A stretch of 64,000 nt of DNA from Hemibagrus wyckioides. Its lineage: Eukaryota > Chordata > Actinopteri > Siluriformes > Bagridae. A program made the translations under genes and the position numbers. Location of the stretch: positions 10,753,392 through 10,817,391 of the forward strand of contig NC_080734.1 in assembly GCF_019097595.1 (NCBI RefSeq), written 5' to 3'. Below the pieces are notes generated by a model that saw only the letters and a list, made by a program, of their open reading frames with translations, did not search any database and had not been told where the DNA came from. Of this stretch, positions 13,831-27,480 are shown one piece after another (positions within the stretch are counted from its first letter, which is position 1; each line of letters begins with the position of its first letter).

Positions 13831-14671
13831 CTGACACTGAGGACACTTTTGAAGGGTATTCTACCTCATCGTCCCAGCTCAAAAAGCCACCCATGGGTGT
13901 ACATAATATGGTTGAATACTTCTTTGGGATAACTGTTGTCTAGAACAGGAAACAGATTCTCTCAAACATTGTGCATACATGGAATTTTTTTGTGTGTGTG
14001 TTGTGTTCAACGCACAGCCTTCTTGTCACAGCCTGGAAAACAGATCGATCGATAGACACCACACTACACAATTACACACACACACTAACACACACAGAGC
14101 AATCACACCCCTCTCAAGGCTCTTTCACAACCCCAGCATCAAAGCCTGCCATTTGGAGAAGCCTGCAAGTGTGTCTGGTGCTTTCCCTCATCTCCGTCAC
14201 TCTCGGTTTTATTCTGTAAAGGACACAGGGGTTGTGACAGCAGCTGTAAATCCTGGTCTGAGATCAGCCCAACTCTTTATTTCCTCTGCATCCCAAACCG
14301 GGAAGAGGAGACCGATCTCAGATCAGAAGCTGGAGGGAAAACAGCAGCAATAGAGGCGACAGGCACAAAGAAGCAGAGTGGCTGGAAGCAGCTACGGAAG
14401 GTGGGGATTTGGGGAGGAGGAGGAGGAGGAAGAAGGGGGGTTGTAGGGAGCCATAAGCAGTAATTAAAGGAGATAGGCTGGGGAGCTTGAGAAGAGGAGA
14501 GACACAGACATACACAGGCATGGGGAAAGAGCTGAGGCAGTGGTGTGTGGATGTGTAGATGTGGTGGATGTGGTGGGGGCAGACATGCCTTCCCTGGCAG
14601 AGAAGACAAATGCAGAATGATAGGTTGGAGGAGCCTCATAGGACCTGATTTACTTCCACAGAAGGTGCATC

Positions 14672-14702
<31 letters not shown>

Positions 14703-15689
14703 TTGTATTACTACCCTTATAACATTTCTTATTTCTCACTGTCAGGGTTGTCAGGTCTGTATGACCAAAGCAGATTAATGGACCAAAAAACTCACAACAA
14801 AACACAAAACAGTATAATCTAATCAAGAATTTTTAGAAAAGAATAAAAGCTTCTTCTTTTTTTTTTTACCTCTAGGGGGACCCTTAGTGGTTCTCTATAG
14901 AACCCTAGAACAGATGCTTTCCTTTTTTCTGAAAGCCCAGAAACCATTTTTTTTCAACAAGAATATAGATCTACTGCTTATAAATTCAAGATGATTATAT
15001 TTAATCATTCCAAAGCATATTTGAATGCATGAATTATTGAATAACTACTGTTAAACTAATAGAAAATGTAAATAGTCAGGGGAATGAGGGATGCGAGCAT
15101 GGACCTGACAGATCGTGGGAGTGTGACCCTTTGTTCACGCAAGCAACAGACGATCGTTCGTTTTCGCTGTACTATGTTGAAGCGATAGTGAAGAGCAACA
15201 AAGCGAAAGCGAGGTATGTGACGTGAGGTGAGATTTTCTCCACTTTATGCAAATCAGGAATGACGTGGTACAGCAGCAAATCCAAATACTGTGCTTGAAG
15301 GATTGCTCAGAGTATGATACAGTATGATATTGCATGTGTGGTACCTTCTCTACTTACAATTTTAATTCATGCATTAAAACCCAGTAATCAAATATTAGTT
15401 ATATATCTTTTAGCCATTTTACTGTTTTGAATACAAGCTAAATTTTATCTACAGGTTTATTTAGATGATGTAAGATGTTCCTGAACAGTCTTTTTTACAT
15501 CACTGGGGTATTTGAACAGATAAATCTATCCATTCAAACACATAAATGATAAATGTACATCAAGCATTTTATAAATAGCTAAAGGTATCTCATATTTATC
15601 TCCTTTTTAACAGCCTATCTACAGGTCCATGCCTCTCTCTCTCTCTCTCTCTCTCTCCTCGCCTCTCCCCTTGCCTCTTTCCTCTCCCT

Positions 15690-15840
15690 GCCAACACTCT
15701 CCTTCTACGGCGCGTCAGAACGCGACCTTCCGCTCGAGCCTTGCCAAACGAGGAGCGCTCATCAGCCATGCAAATGAGCGTGCATCCATTAGCACTGACA
15801 GATGGCCTGCTGGAGCGCTGCTGATGGAGGAGAGGAGAGG
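15690..15840. promoter_or_regulatory. Candidate regulatory block with octamer and E-box motifs
   Basis: A CpG-containing, non-repetitive stretch holds ATGCAAAT (POU octamer, 15768-15775) and CAGATGG (E-box, about 15799), followed by GCCTGCTGGAGCGCTGCTGA. It differs in character from the AT-rich surroundings. Conservation cannot be judged from one sequence. Confidence 0.3.
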
Positions 15841-17253
15841 AGAGCAGAAGAGACGAGAGGGAGCGTTTCTCACCCGTGCGTGCTGAGGAGAGAAGCAGGG
15901 ACTGGTGGTCATGCTTGGCTCAGGCAATGTGCTTCACGTCCAGCAGAGACACGTTGCCCTGCACAGCTGTCACTGACTTTAGCATTCTGATGGCATTTTA
16001 GTAGCAGGGGTTGCTCTCAACACGCCTAGTCCATATGTGTGAGCACATTCAAGTATATATATACAGAGCCCATACCCAGCATTGGTATCGAGCCAATAGC
16101 AGCAAAAAATGCTCTATTGGATTTGGAAAAGCTTTGTGTAGCTGTTTATATACTATATTCAATTTAATCTATTTATTTATTTATTTTGCTTTATCTGGTT
16201 ATCCTGTTTTTAGCTATGGATTTTTTCCTCTGTATTTTCGGAGCGCATAACATTTTTCAGTAATTTCCTGTCTTATCGATATTCAATTATTAATACTCAA
16301 GATATCAGTATTAGAATAAAAGGCAGTATCTTTAGTTTTTACCATACAGACTCTATTTTGGCATTTAGTATTAGATCCTAGATTAGATATAGTATAGGAT
16401 TAGATCCAATAAAGACAGAATATCAGAATAAAGTGTGCAAAAAGTATTCTTGTTTTCTTGGAATCTAAATCTCATGCAGTATTATTAGTGTTATCAGTGT
16501 ATTCTTGCAAGGACCTACTACTGACATAATTATTAATGCAGCAAATTATTGTCACACCTAAACATAAATCTAATCCTAACCTTAATTTCAATTTTTTTTT
16601 TAAATAAAAGCTGCATCTTTCTAAAAGTTAATAATAATTCTTTTCTTTTCTTTTTTTTAAGAAGCAGTTTTCCTCTTGGTAAGCATCCAAACATCGCTAC
16701 AAAGATCTAACTGTCAGATATCCCTATCGTTGTGTGACATTTAGTCACCACCAAAATATAAAAACACGGGTCTTACACACAATAGCAGAGGAAAAGCGGC
16801 TCCTCGGTGCAGCCCTGCTACGAAAGGTCTCTTGAGGAGAACAACTGAGAGACACGCAGAGGCATAGTGTGAGATCGGCCGCGAGAATATCGCTTCACAG
16901 CCTCTCTCATTTCTCTCTGTTTTGACTACAGTCTGCGTCTAGTAAATTCAGTTCCTAAATTTGCTGCAAATGTTTGTTCCAAGCACCCCAGCACTACCAA
17001 ACACACACACACACACACAATCTTGCTGCTATTGAGCTGTTGAGCTATTGAACCACATATCATTCACTGGTGAGTTAGAGATTATTGGCAAAGAATGAGA
17101 GAATATTGTGTCAGGGTGCTAGTGTGTGTGCATATGTGTGTGCATGTGTGCATGTGTGTGTGTGTGTGTGTGTGTGTCTCTTGCCTTCGCAGTCTGGGCT
17201 CATTTGAAGGCTATGGCAGCATGACCTAATTAAAGCGCCTAGCTTGAATAATG

Positions 17254-17254
<1 letters not shown>

Positions 17255-17302
<48 letters not shown>

Positions 17303-17386
17303 GATAGTGGTGGTAAAGAAACCCACAATTCTTACAGCTTTTCGCACATCTGTGTCTCACCATCAGCAAACAGTCCCTCCTCATAA

Positions 17387-17430
<44 letters not shown>
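17255..17430 (+). repeat. Paired (GA)n microsatellites
   Basis: Two pure GA tracts (17255-17301 and 17389-17430) separated by 87 bp of unique sequence. A (GT)n tract lies just upstream (about 17121-17177). Confidence 0.95.
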
Positions 17431-17433
<3 letters not shown>

Positions 17434-18239
17434 GAAAGAGAGCCACTGAGACAAGGCGAGGTCTTGGAGCGTATGCTGAAGCTGTGAGGCAGGTGGGTGG
17501 TGATGATGGGAGGGGCAGATGGTATGTAGGCTGCTATAGCTCACATCTGACTAACCTCTGCTAACCTCAGCCTTGCATAAATATACTCCTGCAATACCTC
17601 ACTGAAAACTGGATACTTAAAGCATTAAAGATCCACGAGGCTACAAGCACAATTCTGCCAGGAGACTACACAATCTCTATTCTTATACTTACACCCAAAA
17701 CTCACCAGAGCCATAAAACCAGCAACCAAAAGCAGACAATTCGCTGTTAATACAGAACAGGAGATTTTACCTCATAGGAACAATGCAAGATAAATAACAA
17801 TATGGTTTTCTAATAAAATACAAAAGAAAACAAGTACCAATATTCATAAAATCCTTACAAAACTGTCTTACTGAGTGTAATCTCAGCACAGAACAGTGGG
17901 TATATTTGCAAGGTTGATATATGCGAGAAAGAGAAAATGAACATTGGAGAGGATAACACAAGCGAGGTTTTGAGAGCGTTTTCTTATCTCAAATCTACTT
18001 ATGCAAGAAAGGACATTTTTCTTTTAATTTGGGCTGCTACAACATTTAATACATGTCCAGAGTTTCTTTGTCATATCCTGCATATAAAAGTGGAGAATAC
18101 TGAAGCATAAATATAGGAAAATGAAAAGAAAAGTAGTTATATTTAAACTGGATTTAAAAAAAATAAATAAATAATCACCTAAAACAGCTCTGATCACACT
18201 CCTGAATGAGAGATATGTGGAAGAGCAGTGAGGACTGCA

Positions 18240-18333
18240 CTCTATTCGTTCTCACTTACAAGTAGGGAGACTCTCAGAGGCTAACAATATTAGCAGCCTT
18301 TATAAGTGTGTGCAGGAATGCAGAGATAATGAA

Positions 18334-18375
<42 letters not shown>

Positions 18376-18488
18376 AGAAAGAAATAAAAGAATTACAAAA
18401 ATATTTTTAAAAAAACATAAGATGATAGGATAAACCAGAAATAATCAAAATCCTAGAATTTAAAAATATTAAGAATATTAAAGAAATT

Positions 18489-18535
<47 letters not shown>

Positions 18536-18692
18536 AAGTATCATAATTTTTTAAAACTATTTAAAAAACATTTTAAACAATAAGATAATAAGATGAACCA
18601 CAAATAATCCTAATTATAGAATTTAAAAATATTAAGGCCAATCTTTTTAATATTAAAATATTAATAAATATTAAAAGCATATTTTTGGAACA

Positions 18693-18750
<58 letters not shown>

Positions 18751-18880
18751 CTCATTAATCTAATTCACAGAGTGCCAGAGTGATAGACTGGCATACAGAG
18801 GCATATAAAGGCATAGAGAGAGAACTCTCAACGGCTAACAACATTAGTAGCCTTTATCAGAAGCGTGTGCAGGAGGGAAT
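18240..18880. repeat. Locally duplicated block with (GA)n and (ATT)n tracts
   Basis: GGCTAACAATATTAGCAGCC at about 18280 recurs as GGCTAACAACATTAGTAGCC at about 18833, each followed by TTTATMAG and GTGTGCAGGA. An inner pair near 18411-18480 and 18575-18645 shares AATAATC and TAGAATTTAAAAATATTAAG. Between them lie (GA)n at 18338-18373 and 18492-18530, and (ATT)n at 18693-18749. Confidence 0.75.
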
Positions 18881-19300
18881 TTATTTAAGCATTTAACCTT
18901 CTGAACTTCAAGGAACTCTAGACCTTTCCACATCTACTTTCCTGATCTAATATTAAATCAAGATTTTACACTGTTTGCCATGTAGCTGGACAATAAGCAT
19001 TAGGATTTATGCAGAATACAGCATGAATAAGGCAAATGAATAGATGAGGCACATGCAGAGAGAGGATACTGTATGACGGACAAGTAAATAGCGAATGAAA
19101 GAGCTGAAAGCAAACTGAATTCAGTCTCAGCCCGGGCCTGCACCTTTCTGATTGTGTTAAGTCTCCCATGTCTCTGACAGCTGCCACTCTACCTCTAATG
19201 ACCTCTGCATCGCCACACAGGTCCATTCACCTGCCATATGGACGAAGAGGGAGCTAGAAAACGATTGCATGCGGCTCTACTGAAAGACAGCCAGTGAGCA

Positions 19301-19358
19301 GTGTGTGTGTGTGTGTGTGTGTGTATCTGTGTCTGTGTGTGTGTGTGTGTGTGTGTGT
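19301..19358 (+). repeat. (GT)n microsatellite
   Basis: 58 bp of GT with two TC interruptions; a shorter GT run follows at about 19415-19432. Confidence 0.95.
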
Positions 19359-20112
19359 AAAAGTCAAATTGGGGTAGAGAGGCATACGGAAACTGACTGC
19401 TAGGCTGCACAGTATGGTGTGTGTGTGTGTGTATCCACCCTGAGCAATGCAATGTGGCTAATTGGATAATTTCACTAATGCTACACAATCAGGCTGTTAT
19501 TGGCCAAGTGCAAAAAACAAACAAAACAAAAAAAAATACACATTCCTGCACAGCTACACAGCAGAGGGAGCACAGTAAGATCCATGGGTGTTTTGTTTTT
19601 TTAATATTATGACGAGGATGCTGATGATTATAACCGTAATGGAGATATGAAATGTACTCGGTGAATTAGAACATACGCAGAAAATAAAAAATCATATCAC
19701 AGTACTGACTCAAACAGCTAAAAGTGTATTTTTTAAAAGCTGTAGGTTCAGTTCTGCACCTACTATGAATAAAAACCGTACAACTGGAATAAGAATAGAG
19801 TGTAACATCGAATCGCTTACTCAACTGCGATTAACAGTGGAGTTGGTGTTAAAAATACCGACAATACCCAGAGTACTTGCGGAAAAATGTACGCAACGCA
19901 TCGCAATATCACACTCATATTGCCCATCTCTAAGCGGTATAGCAGTCTGCAGTACTGTGGAAAGTTAGACCCAGAGCAGCTCAAAATATAATTGCTCCTC
20001 TGCAGTGAAACACTGTTACAGTGAGGTGTAGTTTTCAGTAGACCTGCCTGCTAGGCACCAGGTGTGAAGGACAATTTTGCAGCGACATGTTTGCTGTGCT
20101 GAAGCCGAGATC

Positions 20113-20113
<1 letters not shown>

Positions 20114-20168
<55 letters not shown>
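20114..20168 (+). repeat. (CT)n microsatellite
   Basis: About 55 bp of CT with one TTT interruption. Confidence 0.95.
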
Positions 20169-20171
<3 letters not shown>

Positions 20172-20767
20172 CACACTCTCTTGTTTTCTCTTTCCTTCCT
20201 TCCTTCCCTCCCTTCCAGGCTTGGTAGCGAGGTGAGAAGAATGAAGGGCGTCAGTGGAAAAAGGTGAGAGAAGGATGTGAAAGAAGGAGAAGATCTCAAA
20301 CATGTGTGTGTCTCCACACTGGCAAACACCGCAACAGCAAACAAACCGCATTAAGACCAGCGACGGCCGACCGTGATATTACACCGAAAGATTAAAATCT
20401 AATATCGACAGTTTGACAGTGACACTATTAGGGTTGAAGAACGCATTATATCACAACGTCTTGTCGATAGTGTAATATAAATGATGTGGAGCAAACTGTT
20501 AAAAGGCATCTAGATGGCTGCATTTGTGATGTCAATCGTTTTAAGCGTGTCAGGTCTATAATGTTCTTCTGGCTTCATGCTATATTTACTCCAAACACCA
20601 AAAACAGAAAAGTTTCTTTCAAACTGAAAACATTTACACTTATGGTGCTGACACCTGTTCACCAAGGACATTTTAGGTAAAAAAAAAAAAAAGGATGATA
20701 AAGTAAATAATCCATTTATCTCCGCCATCCCTGATTTACACATTTAATCTAGAATTTTTCCAAGATA

Positions 20768-21030
20768 CACTATGTGACCAAAAATGGACGCCTGGGCATC
20801 ACATCCATATGTCGTTCTTCCCCAAACTGTTTCCATAAAGTTGGAATTATACAATTGTATAGAATGTCTTTGTATTTAGGAGCATTACAATCTCCCTTCA
20901 CTAAAACTAAAAGGCCCAAACCTGCTTTGATGAAGAGGTCAAACTTGGAGTGGAAGAACTCGAGTGTCCTGCAGATGCCTGACCTCAACATTACTGAATA
21001 CCTAAGGGATGAACTGGAACACTAACTGTG
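20768..21030. mobile_element. Internally inverted Tc1-like relic
   Basis: It starts with a Tc1 terminus, CACTATGTGACCAAAAATGG. The next ~150 bp encode the central transposase segment on the minus strand (GLGLLVLVKGDCNAPKYKDI, then PTLWKQFG). After about 20925 the catalytic C-terminal part appears on the plus strand (LQMPDLNITEYLRDELEH). The two halves are therefore inverted relative to each other. No right terminus is clear. Confidence 0.75.
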
Positions 21031-21044
21031 CCACAGGCATATTT

Positions 21045-21232
21045 ATATTTATATTTCTGGCATTTGGCAGACCCAGAACTTACATTTTATCTCACTTTAT
21101 ACAACTGAGCAATTGAGGGTTAAGGGCCTTGCTCAGGGGCCAGCAGTGGCAACTTGTTGAACCTGGGATTCAAACTTACAACCTTTCAATCAGTAGTCCA
21201 ACACCTTAAACACTAATCTATCACATTTGAAG
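21045..21232 (-). repeat. tRNA-derived SINE, same family as at 53881
   Basis: Reverse orientation. The tail GGCATTTGGCAGACCCAGAA comes first, then CTTGCTCAGGGGCCAGCAGT, then the B-box-like GGATTCAAACTTACAACC and the head. It directly follows the inverted Tc1 relic. Confidence 0.7.
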
Positions 21233-21239
21233 GCGTTTT

Positions 21240-24080
21240 TTTTTGGAAATTTCACATCTATCTTCACTTGACATCAGTGCCTTATCTAACTATTGCTTTT
21301 GTGGCAGAGTGAGCAAAATCTATCTTAATGGACAGTTCTGTCATAAACTCCATGCCTTTCTAACAGACATATATTATATAATATAAATTATTTTTGGTTA
21401 CTATCAAAGTCACCAAATTCTACAGCCGGTCAATTCATCTTGACCCATAGGCACTTCATATTTTAATGAACTGTGTACACAAACAATAGTCTGGCACAGT
21501 GAAGAAATCTAAAAAGAAATTTTTAACTGTATAACATTAATATTTAACTTTCCTTTTATTATTGGAGGAAAGTTATCTATACAATGGCTTGCTTTATGGT
21601 CGGGATGAAACCGAATACGAATACTTTTAGATTCAGAACTGATGATGTGTTTCAAATAGATACAAAGATGGAAAAAAAAAAAAAGTGCACTATTCTTACC
21701 ATGGAGTTCCACATGGCGTATAGCTGAGACTAAAAGCATGCATTGGGATTGGGGGGAGGAAAAAAAAAAGTCATGCAAGAATGTTCTTTGTGGATGTGAG
21801 CAGTCAAATGTGAAGCTCATGAGACAAAGAAAGACCATGTTGCGTGGTGCATTTACAGTGTTTATTTATGATATGCTGACAGTGCTGGCATTTGTACTTC
21901 TGAATATTTTTCAGTGCTTCCAGGTACATAGATTTAGGATTCAAATGTTCTTGAAAAAAAATCCTCTTAGGCCACACCTAAGGTTTAAATCTGAATAAAT
22001 ATATATGTAGATATATAACTGAATATCTAAAGCACAAAATGGTTAAAGATAAATGTACAGACACTGCTTCTCACTCCTACTGTATGGATAAATACAGTCA
22101 ATGACACCCAGTTATTTATTTACGTTGCACCATGTGTTATTCCCATAGTCACTACTGCTACCTATACGTGTGATATACAGTACATATGGCCATATAATCT
22201 TTCTAACATATGATTTATACATCATTTAAAGATAATATGTACCAAATTTGTAAGCTGCATCTGTTATGCTTAATGCATTGAAATACTTCCAGTGCATGTC
22301 ATGCTTGAAATCAATGGCTCAGGTCATGTGACTAAATACTTCTTTGACATCATACTGTTTATGGATGGGATAAAAAGGGGATGACAAAGTTGTCTAATGT
22401 GTCTGTGTGTGTGTTTATTGCTTGGAGCATTCCAGATGTGAGAGAAGAGTAGACAGCAAGTAATATTTTGGAATCCAATCACCTCTCAGGACCCTTATGG
22501 AGGTCACCAATCTCTACCAATGTGGTGAGAAACATATGCTGCAATCTCATCTCCTTTATAGCCATGAACTGCTGCTCCTACACACCTACTGCTTTCTTTA
22601 AACTCACCCTCCCTTCTGTTGTTCTCGCTTGCTTCTAGCCTCATTTCAAACTTGAAGGCACACTGCAGTAGGGATGTGCTGGTGGGGAAAGTTGCTCAGA
22701 AGGTGTCTGATGCATATGCATTTGGCCTTTGAGGAGATGAAAGTATAGCCCTTCCCAGCATGCTTCAGAGTCAGGCACAGCCATCAGCCCATCATGAAGT
22801 CTTGCTTCCCAGAAGGAGGCCAGGGAAGGGGAATTATTTGAGTCCTTCAATCCTGCACAGATTCCAGTTTTTCCATCACGTGGACTATTGAGCATTTCAA
22901 CAGAAAAAAAAAACAATTAATGAGAATAAATTACAGGGCATGATTAAACAGTGATTAGTTCCAGGTACAAAATGAGCCATTTGAGTATTGTAACATAAAA
23001 GCCTGGGCCACAACATCCCAAGTCTGAAGCATAATTTAGTGCTGAATTAAGTGGATAAGATTACAGTTTGTTTTAGATAATAATATCACGTATAGACAGA
23101 CTGTACTACTTTCTGTTATGGATGTCATGAAATTTATTCTGAAAAGGAAAAGGCAACTTTCTGAACCCCACTGGCAGACAGTGGAGGAGGAGATTTGTCG
23201 TAGCTTGTAGCGTGCACCATGTGGCCAGGCTCGTCCTTGTCGCTGTCCGTTGACGGGTTTCGTAGACAGATTGCTGTCAGGAAGTCAAAGCAACTCTGTG
23301 GCCGTTTGGATATTCAGAGAAACTGTGCAAATGCTTGTTTGGAAATTCAGAGCACAATGACACATTCTGGATGCTCTGGCTGCAAGGCTAGGGGAATCCA
23401 ACATGCCCCAAAACAGTTAGCCATTTCAACTGATGGGCCTGACAGCCAGTGAAAAGCCAGACAGTTTAAAAAAAGATGTGTGTAATTCTTTTAAATGTAG
23501 TCGGATTTTTTCAGACTTTCACCTGAATTTGTAAGTGCACTGTCGGCAAAATATGCTATGCTAGCTTCTGCTGAAAAATGCATACATAAATATGTGTGTG
23601 TGTGTCACTGCCTTTGCCATTCTTTGCCAGAAGACAACAGAGCTCTGGCAAACACATGCCAGAAATAATCCCCATTACTCACACTGCATGGCCACAGTGA
23701 CATCAGCACACGGATTCTCTCTTTGAGAAACTCTTTCTTTCACCTTTATCTTGTGATATTTGGCCAATGCATGATACAGACTGCTTGTTAGGTTTTAGTC
23801 AAAACCAACCAATCAAATCTTGCTCTTGTAAATAAGGGATTCGGATTATTCTGTGCTTTTAGGGTTGTCACATAAACTGTAATTTTTTGCTATTCAACTT
23901 CAATGTAATACTGATTTTGTATATAAATTAGTTCTTGTGTGTATTATGAGTATGAGTGGCTTGAATCTTTAACAATCAATATGATTTAGTGATGCATTTA
24001 TTGCCTTAAAGGCTTTGTGGTAAACTAGGCAGCTAGCAAACTTTGGTAGCAAATGAACAAAACTTTAGTTATAGTATAAG
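21240..24080. other. No gene recognised
   Basis: Mostly unique sequence. A stretch of higher GC at about 23160-23455 has no repeat match that I know and no convincing coding frame. Confidence 0.55.
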
Positions 24081-24082
24081 TA

Positions 24083-25330
24083 CACTATATTGCCAAAAGT
24101 ATTCGCTCACCTGCCTTGACTCGCATATGAACTTAAGTGACATCCCATTCCTAATCCATAGGGTTCAATATGACGTCGGTCCACCCTTTGCAGCTATAAC
24201 AGCTTCAACTCTTCTGGGAAGGCTGTCCACAAGGTTTAGGAATGTGTTTATGGGAATTTTTGACCATTCTTCCAGAAGCGCATTTGTGAGGTCACACACT
24301 GATGTTGGATGAGAAGGCCTGGCTCTCAGTCTCCGCTCTAATTCATCCCAAAGGTGTTCTATCGGGTTGAGGTCAGGACTCTGTGCAGGCCAGTCAAGTT
24401 CATCCACACCAGACTCTGTCATCCATGTCTTTATGGACCTTGCTTTGTGCACTGGTGCACAGTCATGTTGGAAGAGGAAGGGGCCAGCTCCAAACTGTTC
24501 CCACAAAGTTGGGAGCATGGAATTGTCCAAAATGTCTTGGTATGCTGAAGCATTCAGAGTTCCTTTCACTGGAACTAAGGGGCCAAGCCCAGCTCCTGAA
24601 AAACAACCCCACACCATAATCCCCCCTCCACCAAACTTTACACTTGGCACAATGCAGTCAGACAAGTACCGTTCTCCTGGCAACCGCCAAACCCAGACTC
24701 GTCCATCAGATTGCCAGATGGAGAAGCGCGATTCGTCACTCCAGAGAACGCGTCTCCACTGCTCTAGAGTCCAGTGGCGGCGTGCTTTACACCACTGCAT
24801 CCGACGCTTTGCATTGTACTTGGTGATGTATGGCTTGGATGCAGCTGCTCAGCCATGGAAACCCATTCCATGAAGCTCTCTGCGCACTGTTCTTGAGCTA
24901 ATCTGAAGGCCACATGAAGTTTGGAGGTCTGTAGCGATTGACTCTGCAGAAAGTTGGCGACCTCTTCGCACTATGCGCCTCAGCATCCGCTGACCCCGCT
25001 CCGTCAGTTTACGTGGCCTACCACTTCGTGGCTGAGTTGCTGTCGTTCCCAAACACTTCCACGTTCTTATAATACAGCTGACAGTTGACTGTGGAATATT
25101 TAGGAGCGAGGAAATTTCACGACTGGATTTGTTGCACAGGTGGCATCCTATCACAGTTCCACGCTGGAATTCACTGAGCTCCTGAGAGCGACCCATTCTT
25201 TCACAAATGTTTGTAAAAACAGTCTGCATGCCTAGGTGCTTGATTTTATACACCTGTGGCCATGGAAGTGATTGGAACACCTGATTCTGATTATTTGGAT
25301 GGGTGAGCGAATACTTTTGGCAATATAGTG
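24083..25330 (-). mobile_element. Tc1-like DNA transposon, copy A (opposite orientation)
   Basis: Same family as the element at 38932-40145. The termini CACTATATTGCCAAAAGTAT and GGCAATATAGTG are complete, with TA duplications at 24081-24082 and 25331-25332. The body is full length. The two copies lie about 13.6 kb apart in inverted orientation. Confidence 0.95.
24165..25196 (-). pseudogene. Tc1-like transposase pseudogene (one nonsense codon)
   Basis: The frame runs 344 codons from ATG (25196) to the normal stop, the same length as the intact copy, with no frameshift. A single TGA at 24851-24849 replaces the CGA codon for Arg116, after the motif GMGFHG. This is a C-to-T change at a CpG, typical of methylated-cytosine decay. 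All three catalytic acidic residues remain downstream of it. A few other substitutions separate it from the intact copy (for example C127 to Y). The short list of changes suggests a fairly recent insertion. Confidence 0.93.
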
Positions 25331-25334
25331 TATG

Positions 25335-27480
25335 TTGTGATGTTAGACTACAGAGACAGGAAAAAAGATTTCAAGCTTGGGCAAAAACTGACTCTTTGGC
25401 AGAAGTTTAAACAGGAATGAACTCCCAAGTATCAAGCTTATTATAGAATTAATTATGTTGCATGTCAAAATCCAAACATTCCCTTGTGAATCAGCTCTTT
25501 ATGATAAATGATAGGTTTATACTAATAAGAGGCTTGTGTTCCAGTTGTAGATATTCAAAGCCGTGTAGAAAATTAAGCATCCTTCTGATTCGGGAATTCA
25601 ACCGCGCTGTGGTATATATCATTGTAATCAACACACATTCTCTGCTAAAAGAAAATTTTTTGACTATTATTCGGGTTTGACGTCAAAGCTCATGTCTGCT
25701 GCTCAAACTCACAGCACCCATAGTGTATTGCTTTCTCCCATGCCTAGAAGTTTTCCTAGCCAATAGTTTTTAATTGTTTAGAGGCACTTTAGTCATATAA
25801 TGCAGTAACATCTGGTTGCTTAGAGGGATCAGAAAGACAAGCAAGACTTGTGACCAAAATCATAGGGTTCCTTATTGGACTGATTATAATGATTTCATGT
25901 ATGGTTTAAGAATTCTAACACAGTGCTGTTTATTAGGCATGGAAATCATTATCTGTCATTGGCTAAAGGCTCAGATTTCTTTCCTGAGTTTCTGGCAGAA
26001 GTTTTGGGCGTGAATGAAGCGAAGCTGCTTTACCCCTCTACACTGATCATTCAGCATGCAGCAGATCACAGAGGCGAAGGGCTTGTCAGTCAGCCCTCAA
26101 TCAAAGCGGAGCCAGGGTCTCGACGCTGCCCCCTCTCCTCTTTATTGATTTCCTGCTTTTTCATCTCTGCTGTCTGATATTCTCTCTGGGTAGATGCAAA
26201 GTTTGGGCCAGACCTGGCGAGCTGCAAGCCTGCTCTCCTCCTGCATACCACCCTCTTTGCTCGTGCACACCGAGTTAATGTGGAACAAAAGAAGCTATAA
26301 TGATCATTTTCAAAGTCTGTCCTCGAGGGGGCGATGAGGTTAGGAATGTGCACTTCATCCGTTATGAACTAGCAAAACTGCAGAGGAGGAACTGAGAACT
26401 GTAAACATTTAGGGTAATGCACACCCAGACCTCTTCTTCTCTCTTTGTCTCATTTTCTAGAAACAGATGGATATGCACAAACAGAGGTGGCCTAGGAAAA
26501 GAAATGGTGTAGAGGCTGAAGTATAGATACTGAAGGAAAGCAAGAGAGCAGAGAGAAAGGAGGCGAGAGAAAGACAGAGAAGAGAAGGAGAAATGGTTGA
26601 GTGAGTTGATAAATGAGGAGTCAGGCTGAATGAGGGATGTGCATGGCTGCTTGCTGCTGCTGTGTGAGACTCGGCGTACACGGCCAGAATGTAAAGCAGC
26701 AGGCACACACAGGGAATACAGCAATACAGAGGCTGTCCCAGGCCCCCTGCAGGAGACACACACACACACACACACACACAGACGCATTGATTCACTTCCA
26801 GTCTGTCTCTCCCTTCCTCTCACATTCTTTCACTTGGGGAAAACATACTGTATATAGAATACGAAAAGAGCAGTCAATAAAGTATTGTGTATATAGAAGC
26901 TTTTAAATTAAACATAGTTACTACATATGACACATTTCCATGTTGGAAAACACAGTTCTGGGCATCGCTGGTCACAGTCCAGCACAGTTTAGTGAATTCC
27001 CACCTCATGCACACGCCCACTAAACCAGATAATATCAACGAGGTGTGTTTGAGCAGGCGAACCACCCCTAATAAACGACGACTCAACTCATAGCGGTCTT
27101 TATAATTCTGTAGCTAATGAGCTGGAACGGGTTCATTTGAGGAATTATACATTTAAAATAGCAGGGGTCCACATTCTTTATCTCATTAGCTGAAATCTGC
27201 TCTGCATTTTAGCCATCACAATACCTATTACACTGAATACATGTGTTTGAAAGGAGCTTTTGTACATCAGAGCCATCATTTGAGGAAAGTTTCATACATC
27301 AGAGACTTAAATGCTTCTATAACTGGCACGATGATGAATGGCATATGAATGTGCACGCAGTGAAAATCCAAAATTGAAAATGAAACAATTTCATCTGGAA
27401 TTATTCTGTTCATTAACTGGTAACAGGGTGCTTTATGATTTTTTTTTTTTTTTTTTGAGAGTGAGCAGATTTGTCTGAAT
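25335..27480. other. No gene recognised
   Basis: Unique sequence with a CA tract (about 26756-26780) and a poly-T run (27439-27456). Open frames around 26362-26906 are driven by low complexity. Confidence 0.55.

Larger units (their letters stand above)
13835..18235. other. No gene recognised
   Basis: Simple repeats (CA at about 14673-14698, CT at 15632-15657, CA at about 17001-17019) and one candidate regulatory block. No exon seen. Confidence 0.55.

Noticed and set aside
26362..26823. 153-codon minus-strand frame
   Set aside because: Open largely through CA and purine-rich low-complexity sequence; no domain.
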